A program made the position numbers and the translations under genes. The notes beneath the pieces were generated by a model. It was given only the letters and a program-made list of their open reading frames with translations, searched no databases and was not told where the DNA came from. DNA of 64,000 bases from Bacillus sp. UNC41MFS5 (GTDB lineage Bacteria; Bacillota; Bacilli; Bacillales_B; DSM-18226): assembly GCF_000686805.1 (NCBI RefSeq), contig NZ_KK366017.1, forward strand, positions 496,001 to 560,000. The letters run 5' to 3'. Below, in pieces: positions 55,594-64,000 of this stretch; position 1 is the first letter of the stretch, and every line of letters begins with the position of its first letter.

Positions 55594-55690
55594 TTCTCCG
55601 TTAATTGTTGTAGTTGTTGTCAAATGTTTTTCCGAGTCGGTTATTGGATGGCGGAAATAATAAGACAAATGAAACACGGAGGTAACAACT

Positions 55691-55975
55691 ATGAATGCCA
55701 CGCAGGAACAGCTGTTTTTGGAACTCCGTCATACGAAAGTAGAAATTGAATATTCCTTAAAGAACAAACCAAAGCAGGATTGGTTTACGTGCGTCTTAGA
55801 AGAGGAGTTATCAGATATTAATACAGCAATTCAAAAACTCGAAAATGGAAACTTTGGGCAATGCGAAATCTCTGGAGAATTTTTGCCTAATGAATTATTA
55901 AAGATGATTCCTACCTTAAAGTCAGTAAAGGATTCAGAGTATTTAATGCATTATTACAAAAAACCGATTTACTAA
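55691..55975 (+). CDS. ylyA: YlyA-like protein (DksA/TraR-type, zinc motif lost)
   Basis: A 94-residue protein with an N-terminal helical pair (about 1-50, LEEELSDINTAIQKLENGNFG) and a C-terminal part NFGQCEISGEFLPNELLKMIPT that keeps the DksA zinc-finger pattern but only one of its four cysteines. The place between ileS and lspA is that of B. subtilis ylyA, a sigma-G-regulated RNA-polymerase-binding protein; this one is shorter. It has a CGGAGGTAAC ribosome site. The family call is by position and pattern. Confidence 0.65.
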   Translation: MNATQEQLFLELRHTKVEIEYSLKNKPKQDWFTCVLEEELSDINTAIQKLENGNFGQCEISGEFLPNELLKMIPTLKSVKDSEYLMHYYKKPIY

Positions 55976-56092
55976 TCATTTTCATCAAGTTACATTTTCG
56001 TTTAGCGAAAAAGTATGCTAAAATGCTTAAGAAGTATGATAAGTGAAAGCGTCTAGACTGAGGAGTCTAGGTTGATGTGGAGGTATTTCTTA

Positions 56093-56584
56093 GTGTTTTA
56101 TTACTTAATCGCACTTTTTGTTATTTTATTAGATCAAATTACGAAATGGCTTATTGTAAGCAACATGTATCTAGGAGAAAGTATTCCAATCATTGATAAT
56201 ATTTTCTATATTACTTCTCATCGAAATCGTGGTGCGGCGTGGGGAATATTACAAGGACAAATGTGGCTCTTTTACGTCATTACGATAATTGTTATCGTCG
56301 GCATTATGTATTATCTGTACAAGGCTGCAAAAGGTAAATGGATGCTTGGTGTATCTTTGGCATTGATGCTTGGAGGAGCGATTGGAAACTTTATTGACCG
56401 TGTCATTCGCAAGGAAGTTGTTGATTTCATTCATACGTATGTTTTTGGCTATAATTTCCCTGTCTTTAACATCGCGGATTCAGCATTAGTAATCGGGGTC
56501 ATCTTGTTAATGATTCAAATGTTATTAGATGAGAGAGAAACAAAGGAGAAATCATATGGAGAAAATGGAACACATCATTCTTGA
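56093..56584 (+). CDS. lspA: Lipoprotein signal peptidase II
   Basis: A 163-residue aspartyl protease with four membrane helices, cutting prolipoproteins before the lipidated cysteine. The catalytic aspartates are in [20 protein letters not shown] and [19 protein letters not shown] and [11 protein letters not shown] are further family blocks. Start GTG 56093 has GGAGGT eight bases upstream and gives the usual N-terminus; ATG 56072 would add seven residues. A perfect 7-bp hairpin stands before it. Confidence 0.95.
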   Translation: MFYYLIALFVILLDQITKWLIVSNMYLGESIPIIDNIFYITSHRNRGAAWGILQGQMWLFYVITIIVIVGIMYYLYKAAKGKWMLGVSLALMLGGAIGNFIDRVIRKEVVDFIHTYVFGYNFPVFNIADSALVIGVILLMIQMLLDERETKEKSYGENGTHHS

Positions 56585-57467
56585 GGATCAAAAAGGAGAT
56601 CGAATTGATAAAGTGATCGCTGGTCTAGATGAAGAATGGTCAAGAACACAAGTGCAGCAATGGATTAAAGAAGGAAATATAACGGTGAACGGACAACAGA
56701 TTAAAACAAATTATAAATGTAACGTGGACGATCAAATAGAAATTACGATTCCAGATCCTGAAGAGTTAGATGTGGTCCCAGAAGATCTTAATTTAGAAAT
56801 TTACTATGAAGATAGTGATGTTCTGGTGGTAAATAAACCGAGGGGTATGGTCGTTCATCCCGCACCCGGTCATATGACTGGAACATTGGTCAATGGATTA
56901 ATGTTTCATTGTAAGGATTTATCAGGGATTAACGGGGTGTTAAGGCCTGGTATAGTTCATCGAATCGATAAGGATACTTCCGGTCTATTAATGGTGGCTA
57001 AAAATGATTTGGCTCACGAAAGTCTTGTCAATCAGTTAGTAGCCAAAACGGTTACTCGTAAATATAAAGCGATTGTCCATGGAGTCATTCCTCATGATTT
57101 TGGAACTGTTGATGCTCCGCTTGGCAGGGATACAAAAGACCGGCAAAGCATGAACGTCGTTGATCATGGCAAACATGCGGTCACACACTTCCATGTGCTT
57201 GAACGCTTTAAAGATTTTACATTTGTGGAATGTCAATTAGAAACAGGCAGAACACACCAAATTCGTGTTCATATGAAATATATTGGCTACCCGCTCGCTG
57301 GAGATCCAAAATATGGACCGAAAAAGACACTCGATATTAACGGACAAGCATTACATGCAGGTGTGCTTGGTTTTAACCACCCAAGAACAAGCGAATATTT
57401 AGAATTTGAAGCACCACTTCCAGAAGATATCGAGTTATTACTTACCAAACTTCGAAATAATCGTTGA
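56556..57467 (+). CDS. ylyB: RluD-type 23S rRNA pseudouridine synthase YlyB
   Basis: A 303-residue RluA/RluD-family enzyme: N-terminal S4 domain ([23 protein letters not shown]), catalytic Asp in [15 protein letters not shown] (about residue 138) and the [14 protein letters not shown] motif. Target uridines are probably those of RluD in 23S rRNA. ATG 56556 follows an AAAGGAGAA ribosome site inside the lspA end (29-base overlap). The pyr promoter overlaps its stop. Confidence 0.94.
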   Translation: MEKMEHIILEDQKGDRIDKVIAGLDEEWSRTQVQQWIKEGNITVNGQQIKTNYKCNVDDQIEITIPDPEELDVVPEDLNLEIYYEDSDVLVVNKPRGMVVHPAPGHMTGTLVNGLMFHCKDLSGINGVLRPGIVHRIDKDTSGLLMVAKNDLAHESLVNQLVAKTVTRKYKAIVHGVIPHDFGTVDAPLGRDTKDRQSMNVVDHGKHAVTHFHVLERFKDFTFVECQLETGRTHQIRVHMKYIGYPLAGDPKYGPKKTLDINGQALHAGVLGFNHPRTSEYLEFEAPLPEDIELLLTKLRNNR

Positions 57468-57492
57468 CACAATCGTCTATTTAAAGTAAGAT
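57464..57492 (+). promoter_or_regulatory. Sigma-A promoter of the pyr operon
   Basis: Perfect TTGACA (57464-57469) and TAAGAT (57487-57492, 4 of 6... one class of strong -10) with a 17-bp spacer, at the end of ylyB and ahead of the first PyrR attenuator. Confidence 0.88.
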
Positions 57493-57514
57493 AACTATAG
57501 CTTAATAAGCCTTT

Positions 57515-58190
<676 letters not shown>

Positions 58191-58207
58191 ATAGCAACCC
58201 TTTTAAA

Positions 58208-58308
58208 AGTAGTCCTGTGAGGCTGACAAAGGGGAATATGCCGGAAGAATCTTTATTTAGGCATGTCCATACCCTCTTTGTACCTTCACGGACAAAGAGG
58301 TTTTTTTT
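58208..58308 (+). promoter_or_regulatory. PyrR attenuator 2 (pyrR-pyrP)
   Basis: PyrR loop AGTCCTGTGAGGCTGACAAA (58210-58230) and terminator CCTCTTTGT / ACAAAGAGG followed by eight T residues. Confidence 0.92.
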
Positions 58309-58363
58309 ATGAAAAAAATAAGATACTAAAGAAAAGCAATATAGAAAAATGGGGGAATTCACA

Positions 58364-59677
58364 ATGAACAATAAACCTATCCTAGACGTAAAAGAGATTC
58401 CTAAACCCTTTCAATGGATCACATTAAGTTTACAGCACTTATTCGCCATGTTTGGAGCCACAATATTGGTACCTTACCTTGTTGGATTAAGCCCGGCGAT
58501 TGCACTTATATCAAGTGGACTTGGCACATTAGCATTTTTATTAATAACTAAATTCCAAGTTCCAGCTTACTTAGGCTCATCCTTTGCCTTTATCGCACCT
58601 GTGATTGCCGCTAAAGCAGCTGGGGGACCTGGCGGCGCCATGGTCGGTACATTCCTTGCAGGACTTGTTTACGGACTGGTTTCACTTATCATCAGCAAGG
58701 CAGGTCATCGCTGGATCATGAATCTTCTCCCGCCAATTGTTGTCGGACCAGTTATTATTGTTATCGGATTAGCCCTATCCGGAACTGCAGTGAATATGGC
58801 GATGAATAATCCTGTGAGTGGAAAATACAGTATGCTTCATTTCTCTGTAGCCCTTGTCACGCTAATAGCAACGATTATCTTTTCGATATATGCAAAAAAA
58901 ATGTTAAGTATGATTCCTATCTTAGCGGGGATTATTGTCGGATATATCTACGCACTAGTGGTTGGAGTGGTCGATTTTAAACCAGTAATAGAGGCTAAGT
59001 GGTTTGAAATGCCGGAATTTATCATTCCGTTTGTAAGCTATAAAGTGAAATTTACTTGGGATTTAGTCTTGTTAATGGTACCAGTTGCGATTGTTACCCT
59101 ATCAGAGCACATCGGACACCAGTTGGTGCTAAGTAAGGTAGTGGGTAAAGATTATATTAAAGAACCTGGCTTACATCGTTCGATCCTTGGAGATGGAACG
59201 GCAACGATAATTTCTGCTCTGATTGGCGGCCCGCCAAAAACAACTTATGGTGAAAACATCGGCGTCCTTGCCATTACTCGAATTTATAGTGTGTATGTCA
59301 TTGCTGGTGCTGCAATCTTCGCCATCATCTTTGGCTTTATTGGAAAAATAACTGCTTTGATCAGCACCATTCCAACACCGGTTATGGGTGGCGTTTCAAT
59401 CCTGCTTTTTGGAATCATTGCTTCTTCTGGTTTACGAATGCTAGTGGATAGCAAAATTGATTTTGGTAACAAGCGTAACCTTGTCATTTCATCTGTCATC
59501 TTGGTAGTTGGTATCGGTGGAGCAGTAATAAAAGTATCAGAATCATTACAAATCCAGGGGATGGCTCTAGCAGCCATTTGCGGGGTTTTGTTAAACCTCA
59601 TCCTTCCTGGAAGAGAAACTGCAAATGAAAATATGCTTGAGGAGATTGAATCCTCTGATAACCGGAAAACTGCATAA
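58364..59677 (+). CDS. pyrP: Uracil permease PyrP
   Basis: A 437-residue nucleobase:cation symporter 2 (UraA) protein with about 12-14 membrane helices. LSLQHLFAMFGATILVPYL near the start, GLALSGTAVNMAM, SEHIGHQLVLSKVVG (substrate Glu) and GGPPKTTYGENIGVLAITR are family hallmarks. It imports uracil. ATG 58364 follows GGGGGAATTC; ATG 58349 overlaps this ribosome site. Confidence 0.96.
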   Translation: MNNKPILDVKEIPKPFQWITLSLQHLFAMFGATILVPYLVGLSPAIALISSGLGTLAFLLITKFQVPAYLGSSFAFIAPVIAAKAAGGPGGAMVGTFLAGLVYGLVSLIISKAGHRWIMNLLPPIVVGPVIIVIGLALSGTAVNMAMNNPVSGKYSMLHFSVALVTLIATIIFSIYAKKMLSMIPILAGIIVGYIYALVVGVVDFKPVIEAKWFEMPEFIIPFVSYKVKFTWDLVLLMVPVAIVTLSEHIGHQLVLSKVVGKDYIKEPGLHRSILGDGTATIISALIGGPPKTTYGENIGVLAITRIYSVYVIAGAAIFAIIFGFIGKITALISTIPTPVMGGVSILLFGIIASSGLRMLVDSKIDFGNKRNLVISSVILVVGIGGAVIKVSESLQIQGMALAAICGVLLNLILPGRETANENMLEEIESSDNRKTA

Positions 59678-59697
59678 TTAATTTTCAACTCTTTAAA

Positions 59698-59803
59698 TAA
59701 ATCCAGTGAGGTTTAAAAGGGTGTATGCTTAATACCATGATTTTGACTCATGGATTATGTTGTCATACATACACCCTGAACTTTCTGGTCAGGGTGTTTT
59801 TTT
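59698..59803 (+). promoter_or_regulatory. PyrR attenuator 3 (pyrP-pyrB)
   Basis: PyrR loop ATCCAGTGAGGTTTAAAAGG (59701-59720) and terminator ACACCCTGA / TCAGGGTGT followed by a T run. The loop is the most divergent of the three (GAGGTT in place of GAGGCT). Confidence 0.88.
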
Positions 59804-59830
59804 ATTCAAAATGAGGGAGGCGGATGATTG

Positions 59831-60775
59831 ATGTTAAGTCACTTACTAACCACGAACGAATTAAAGGTGGATGAGATTTATCAAATCTTAACAGATGCTC
59901 ATAACTTTAAAAACGGAATGAAATGGTCTCCGGACAGGCAAATGTTTACTGCCAATCTATTTTTTGAACCGAGCACAAGAACCAAGAGCAGCTTTGAAGT
60001 GGCCCAAAGGAGATTAGGATTAGAAGTAATCCCGTTTGAAGTCCTTACTTCAAGTGTCCAAAAAGGCGAAACACTTTACGATACGGTAAAAACATTAGAA
60101 TCAATTGGTGTCCAATCAATTGTCATTCGTCACGAACAAGATCGCTATTTTGATGAATTGATTGGTAAGGTAAACATTCCAATCATAAATGGAGGAGATG
60201 GGTGCGGGCATCATCCGACACAATCACTTCTTGATCTAATGACCATCCAGCAAGAGTTCGATCAATTCACAGGTTTAAAAATTGCCATTATCGGCGACAT
60301 TCGCCATAGCCGGGTAGCACGTTCCAATGCCGATGTTTTAACAAGGCTGGGAGCAGAAGTGATTTTTTCGGGACCAAAAGAGTGGTTCGATACTAGGAGT
60401 ACAGATATATCAAGGTATAGGCCGATTGATATGGCCATCCAAGAAGCCGATGTAGTAATGCTTCTTCGAGTACAGCATGAACGGCATCAACAAAAAAGCA
60501 GCTTTACGGCAAATGAATATCACAAGCAATATGGTCTGACGCTTGAAAGAGAAAAGATGATGAAGCAGGGTAGCATTATCATGCATCCTGCACCTGTTAA
60601 TAGGAATGTAGAAATAGCTGATAGCCTTGTAGAGTGCAAGCGATCAAGGATATTTAAACAAATGGAAAACGGTGTGTACGTCAGAATGGCAGCCATTAAA
60701 AGATCAATCGAAAGCCTTGAAGGAGGAAACCAAAATGAAATTACTTATTCAGAACGCGTGCTACATAGCATCTAA
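59831..60775 (+). CDS. pyrB: Aspartate carbamoyltransferase, catalytic chain
   Basis: A 314-residue enzyme making carbamoyl aspartate. The carbamoyl-phosphate loop [15 protein letters not shown] (about residues 46-60), [26 protein letters not shown] and IMHPAPVNR are complete. No regulatory chain (pyrI) is present, as in other Bacillus. ATG 59831 is used; TTG 59828 stands at a better distance from GGGAGG and cannot be excluded. The last 41 bases overlap pyrC. Confidence 0.96.
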   Translation: MLSHLLTTNELKVDEIYQILTDAHNFKNGMKWSPDRQMFTANLFFEPSTRTKSSFEVAQRRLGLEVIPFEVLTSSVQKGETLYDTVKTLESIGVQSIVIRHEQDRYFDELIGKVNIPIINGGDGCGHHPTQSLLDLMTIQQEFDQFTGLKIAIIGDIRHSRVARSNADVLTRLGAEVIFSGPKEWFDTRSTDISRYRPIDMAIQEADVVMLLRVQHERHQQKSSFTANEYHKQYGLTLEREKMMKQGSIIMHPAPVNRNVEIADSLVECKRSRIFKQMENGVYVRMAAIKRSIESLEGGNQNEITYSERVLHSI

Positions 60776-62021
60776 TAGAGAAAAGAAACAAGCTGATATA
60801 TTAATTGAAGAAGGAATAATAACTAAGATTGAAACACAAATTGACGCAATTGTGGATCGCACAGTGAACGCGGAAGGTAAATTAGTTTCACCTGGATTTA
60901 TCGACCTACATGTCCACCTTCGTGAACCAGGCGGAGAAAAAAAGGAAACCATCGCAACCGGAACACAAGCCGCAGCAAGAGGCGGATTTACCACTATTGC
61001 CAACATGCCAAACACAAGACCGGTGCCTGACACCATTAATAACATGGAGGACTTGCAAAAACGAATTAAGGATACAGCGAAAGTTAGAGTGTTGCCGTAT
61101 GCGTCCATCACAATCCGCCAGTTGGGTCAGGAGTTAACTGATTTTGAGGGCTTGAAAGCTACAGGTGCATTTGCCTTTACGGATGATGGGGTTGGCGTGC
61201 AGTCAGCTGCAATGATGCTTGAAGCGATGCGTAAAGCTGCTGCACTAGATATGGCCATTGTTGCACACTGTGAGGAAAATACATTAATCAATAAGGGCTC
61301 AGTCCATGATGGTTCATTTGCTAGAAAACATGGATTGAATGGAATTCCATCTATATGTGAATCCGTCCAAATTGCAAGGGATGTACTCTTAGCCGAAGCA
61401 GCAGACTGTCATTATCATGTCTGCCATATCAGCACAAAGGAATCTGTCCGGGTAGTTAGAGATGCTAAACGGGCAGGAATAAAAGTTACAGCAGAGGTAA
61501 CTCCGCATCACTTATTGTTATCTGAAGATGATATCCCAGGCTTGGATGCTAACTTCAAAATGAATCCGCCACTTCGTGCTGTAGAAGACCGTAAAGCCTT
61601 AATAGAAGGGCTCTTAGACGGAACCATTGATTTCATTGCAACTGATCATGCTCCACATACGGCAGAAGAAAAAGCGGAGGGAATGACACTTGCACCTTTT
61701 GGTATTGTTGGGCTGGAAACAGCATTCCCGCTTCTCTACACACACTTAGTCTTAAAAAAAATCATGACACTTGAAGAATTAATTAAATATCTAACAGTCA
61801 AACCAGCCGAAGCATTTGCACTTCCGTACGGGAAAATCGAAGTGGGGGCACCGGCAGACTTAGTACTCTTGAACTTAGAGGAAGAACGTGAAATTAATAC
61901 AGAAGAATTCTTATCAAAAGGAAAGAATACACCATTTAGCGGTTGGAAATGTAAGGGATGGCCTGAGATGACAATCGCTGGAGGAGAAATCGCTTGGGAA
62001 AAAGGGAGTGTCTTAGTATGA
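60735..62021 (+). CDS. pyrC: Dihydroorotase (class I)
   Basis: A 428-residue amidohydrolase closing carbamoyl aspartate to dihydroorotate. [18 protein letters not shown] (zinc ligands His-x-His), [31 protein letters not shown] and FIATDHAPH (catalytic Asp) are the family blocks. ATG 60735 follows an AAGGAGGAA ribosome site inside pyrB. Its stop overlaps pyrAA (ATGA). Confidence 0.97.
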   Translation: MKLLIQNACYIASNREKKQADILIEEGIITKIETQIDAIVDRTVNAEGKLVSPGFIDLHVHLREPGGEKKETIATGTQAAARGGFTTIANMPNTRPVPDTINNMEDLQKRIKDTAKVRVLPYASITIRQLGQELTDFEGLKATGAFAFTDDGVGVQSAAMMLEAMRKAAALDMAIVAHCEENTLINKGSVHDGSFARKHGLNGIPSICESVQIARDVLLAEAADCHYHVCHISTKESVRVVRDAKRAGIKVTAEVTPHHLLLSEDDIPGLDANFKMNPPLRAVEDRKALIEGLLDGTIDFIATDHAPHTAEEKAEGMTLAPFGIVGLETAFPLLYTHLVLKKIMTLEELIKYLTVKPAEAFALPYGKIEVGAPADLVLLNLEEEREINTEEFLSKGKNTPFSGWKCKGWPEMTIAGGEIAWEKGSVLV

Positions 62022-63109
62022 AAAAACAACTTATATTAGAAGATGGGACCATTTTTATCGGTAAAGGCTTTGGAAGTGATACGGAAACAATTGGTGAAGT
62101 TGTTTTTAATACAGGGATGACAGGCTATCAAGAGATTATATCCGACCCTTCTTATTGCGGACAGATTGTTACATTAACCTATCCACTAATCGGAAATTAC
62201 GGAATTAACCGAGACGATTTCGAATCAATCAATCCGGCAATAAAGGGTTTAATTGTGAAAGAAGCAGCGGACTTTCCTTCCAACTGGAGAAACGAATACA
62301 CATTAGATGAATATTTTGACATGAAAAAAATCCCAGGGATCGCTGGAATCGATACACGAAAATTAACTCGGATTATCCGTCAATACGGGACTCTGAAAGG
62401 TGCAATCTGCAGCATTGAAAAAGATCCGAATGAGATCTTAACTCAGTTACGAAAAGCACCGCTTTCAACAAATCAAGTCAAACAAGTTTCCACAAAAAAT
62501 GCTTATCCAAGCCCAGGTAGAGGCAAGAGAGTAGTCTTAGTTGATTTTGGAATGAAGCACGGAATCTTAAGGGAACTAAACCATCGGGATTGTGATGTGG
62601 TTGTTGTCCCTTATCATACAACAGCTGACGAAATCCTCCAGTTACGTCCGGACGGAATTATGCTTTCTAATGGACCTGGGGATCCAAAAGACGTTCCAGA
62701 AGCAATTGATATGCTAAAAGGTGTATTAGGCAGAGTACCATTGTTTGGAATTTGTCTTGGTCATCAGTTATTTGCCCTAGCATGTGGAGCTAATACGGAA
62801 AAAATGAAGTTCGGTCATCGCGGTTCCAACCATCCAGTCAAAGACCTCTCGACAGGAAAGGTTGCGATTACCTCGCAAAATCATGGCTATACAGTAGAGG
62901 AAGACTCTATTAAGAATACAAGATTAGAAATTACTCACATCGCAGTAAATGACGGAACAGTCGAAGGACTGAAACACCTGGATTACCCAGCATTTACAGT
63001 TCAGTATCATCCCGAAGCATCTCCAGGACCAGAAGACGCAAACGGCTTATTCAATCAATTTCTTGACTTGATGGAAAAGAACAAACAGGAGGTTACAGCA
63101 AATGCCTAA
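62018..63109 (+). CDS. pyrAA: Carbamoyl-phosphate synthase small (glutaminase) subunit, pyrimidine-specific
   Basis: A 363-residue class I amidotransferase. The N-terminal half ([34 protein letters not shown]) precedes the glutaminase domain with the nucleophile Cys in [13 protein letters not shown] (about residue 248) and the His-Glu pair in [11 protein letters not shown]. It feeds ammonia to PyrAB. ATG 62018 is used; the ribosome site is AAAGGGAG. It overlaps pyrAB by eight bases. Confidence 0.96.
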   Translation: MKKQLILEDGTIFIGKGFGSDTETIGEVVFNTGMTGYQEIISDPSYCGQIVTLTYPLIGNYGINRDDFESINPAIKGLIVKEAADFPSNWRNEYTLDEYFDMKKIPGIAGIDTRKLTRIIRQYGTLKGAICSIEKDPNEILTQLRKAPLSTNQVKQVSTKNAYPSPGRGKRVVLVDFGMKHGILRELNHRDCDVVVVPYHTTADEILQLRPDGIMLSNGPGDPKDVPEAIDMLKGVLGRVPLFGICLGHQLFALACGANTEKMKFGHRGSNHPVKDLSTGKVAITSQNHGYTVEEDSIKNTRLEITHIAVNDGTVEGLKHLDYPAFTVQYHPEASPGPEDANGLFNQFLDLMEKNKQEVTANA

Positions 63110-64000
63110 ACGTACAGATATCAACTCCATTTTAGTAATCGGTTCAGGACCCATTGTCATTGGGCAGGCTGCAGAGTTTGACTATGCCGGTGCCCAAGCA
63201 TGTATCGCTCTAAAAGAAGAAGGCTACCGTGTGATTCTAGTTAACTCCAATCCGGCTACCATCATGACGGATACAGAGATGGCAGATGCTGTTTATATCG
63301 AACCCTTGACTGTGGAATTCGTCAGCAGAATCATTCGCAAAGAACGTCCAGATGCACTGCTTGCGACACTTGGAGGACAGACAGGTCTTAACCTAGCTGT
63401 TGATTTAACAAAATCCGGTGTTCTAGCTGAATGCGAAGTAGAAATTCTTGGCACGAAACTTTCAGCGATTAACCAAGCAGAGGATCGCGACCTTTTCCGC
63501 AGCCTAATGAATGAATTAAACGAACCAGTTCCAGATAGTGAAATCATTCATGAATTAGCAGAAGCAAAAGCATTTGTTGAAAAAATTGGCTTCCCTGTGA
63601 TTGTCCGTCCAGCCTTTACACTAGGTGGAACAGGTGGCGGAATTTGCCATAACGACGAGGAATTAGAAGAAATCGTTACTAGCGGCTTAAAGCACAGCCC
63701 TGTAAATCAATGTTTACTAGAAAAAAGTATCGCAGGCTTCAAGGAAATAGAATATGAGGTAATGCGTGATGCAAACGACAATGCCATTGTGGTTTGTAAC
63801 ATGGAAAACATCGATCCTGTAGGCGTACACACAGGAGATTCCATTGTTGTGGCACCGAGCCAAACATTAAGTGACCGTGAGTACCAGCTGCTTCGCAATG
63901 TTTCATTAAAAATTATTCGTGCCTTAGGTATAGAAGGAGGCTGTAACGTCCAGCTTGCTCTAGATCCTTATAGCTTTAATTACTATATTATTGAAGTAAA
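63102..64000 (+). CDS. pyrAB: Carbamoyl-phosphate synthase large subunit, N-terminal part
   Basis: The gene starts at ATG 63102 (ribosome site CAGGAGG) and runs off the right edge in frame; 299 of roughly 1,070 codons are seen. [32 protein letters not shown], the ATP-grasp segment [17 protein letters not shown] (about residues 165-181) and [16 protein letters not shown] belong to the carboxyphosphate domain. pyrK, pyrD, pyrF and pyrE are expected next, by comparison with B. subtilis. Confidence 0.97.
   Translation, partial: MPKRTDINSILVIGSGPIVIGQAAEFDYAGAQACIALKEEGYRVILVNSNPATIMTDTEMADAVYIEPLTVEFVSRIIRKERPDALLATLGGQTGLNLAVDLTKSGVLAECEVEILGTKLSAINQAEDRDLFRSLMNELNEPVPDSEIIHELAEAKAFVEKIGFPVIVRPAFTLGGTGGGICHNDEELEEIVTSGLKHSPVNQCLLEKSIAGFKEIEYEVMRDANDNAIVVCNMENIDPVGVHTGDSIVVAPSQTLSDREYQLLRNVSLKIIRALGIEGGCNVQLALDPYSFNYYIIEV

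Noticed and set aside
55653..55662. Sigma-F -10 match (GGAAATAATA) before the ylyA-like gene
   Set aside because: The -10 fits, but no acceptable -35 lies at 14-16 bp, so it is not called a promoter.
55552..55749. 65-codon frame after ileS
   Set aside because: Begins inside the ileS terminator and overlaps the ylyA-like gene in another frame.
59284..59688. 134-codon minus-strand frame within pyrP
   Set aside because: Antisense shadow of a membrane protein gene, without ribosome site.

Overview
The window is one continuous stretch of the core chromosome of a low-GC, endospore-forming Bacillaceae. Gene order follows the Bacillus subtilis ctaD-ylb-dcw-ylm-pyr region almost gene for gene. Sporulation genes (ylbJ, gerR, spoVD, spoVE, spoIIGA, sigE, sigG, ylmC, ylyA) and bacillithiol synthesis (bshC) fit that assignment. 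Several genes between the conserved ones are not in the B. subtilis order, so this is a relative (Neobacillus/Cytobacillus/Mesobacillus type would fit) and not B. subtilis itself. The species cannot be fixed from the sequence alone. No phage, IS element, CRISPR array, tRNA or rRNA was seen.

Layout. 1-3404: end of the caa3 cytochrome c oxidase operon (ctaD partial, ctaE, ctaF), then the assembly factors ctaG and ctaM. 3472-18546: the ylb region, with small conserved proteins, a thioesterase/membrane-protein pair, RicF, RsmD, CoaD, the sporulation membrane protein YlbJ, the YlbK lipase-like protein, the YlbL protease, TmcAL, ribosomal protein L32, a crotonase, GerR and YlbP. A forespore small RNA that I assign to csfG lies on the minus strand at 9480-9628. 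18783-21909: a three-gene biotin-dependent acyl-CoA carboxylase cassette with a possible cre site. 22032-25049: panE, a DUF3397 membrane protein and bshC. 25050-25784: no gene, but two inverted copies of a GC-rich palindromic repeat nested inside a 31-bp inverted repeat.

25785-45293: the division and cell wall cluster mraZ-rsmH-ftsL-pbpB-spoVD-murE-(orphan Mur N-domain protein)-mraY-murD-spoVE-murG-murB-divIB-ylxW-ylxX-sbp-ftsA-ftsZ. It makes lipid II, builds the septal synthase and forms the Z ring; SpoVD/SpoVE do the same for spore cortex. 45365-48159: spoIIGA-sigE-sigG, with a Spo0A-type promoter (22-bp spacer) and a sigma-F/G-type promoter. 48422-52418: ylmC, ylmD, ylmE, sepF, ylmG, ylmH, divIVA. 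52415-55549: ileS with a T-box leader. 55691-57467: ylyA-like gene, lspA, ylyB. 57464-64000: the pyrimidine operon pyrR-pyrP-pyrB-pyrC-pyrAA-pyrAB(partial), with three PyrR-type attenuators.

Many starts are TTG or GTG, and several were placed by the position of a strong ribosome binding site instead of the longest reading frame. The most interesting points are the csfG-like RNA and its sigma-F promoter, the orphan Mur-ligase N-domain gene between murE and mraY, the nested inverted-repeat island before mraZ, the 10-bp-phased MraZ boxes, an apparently non-canonical spoIIGA start codon, and a small repeat element flanked by an 11-bp direct repeat.
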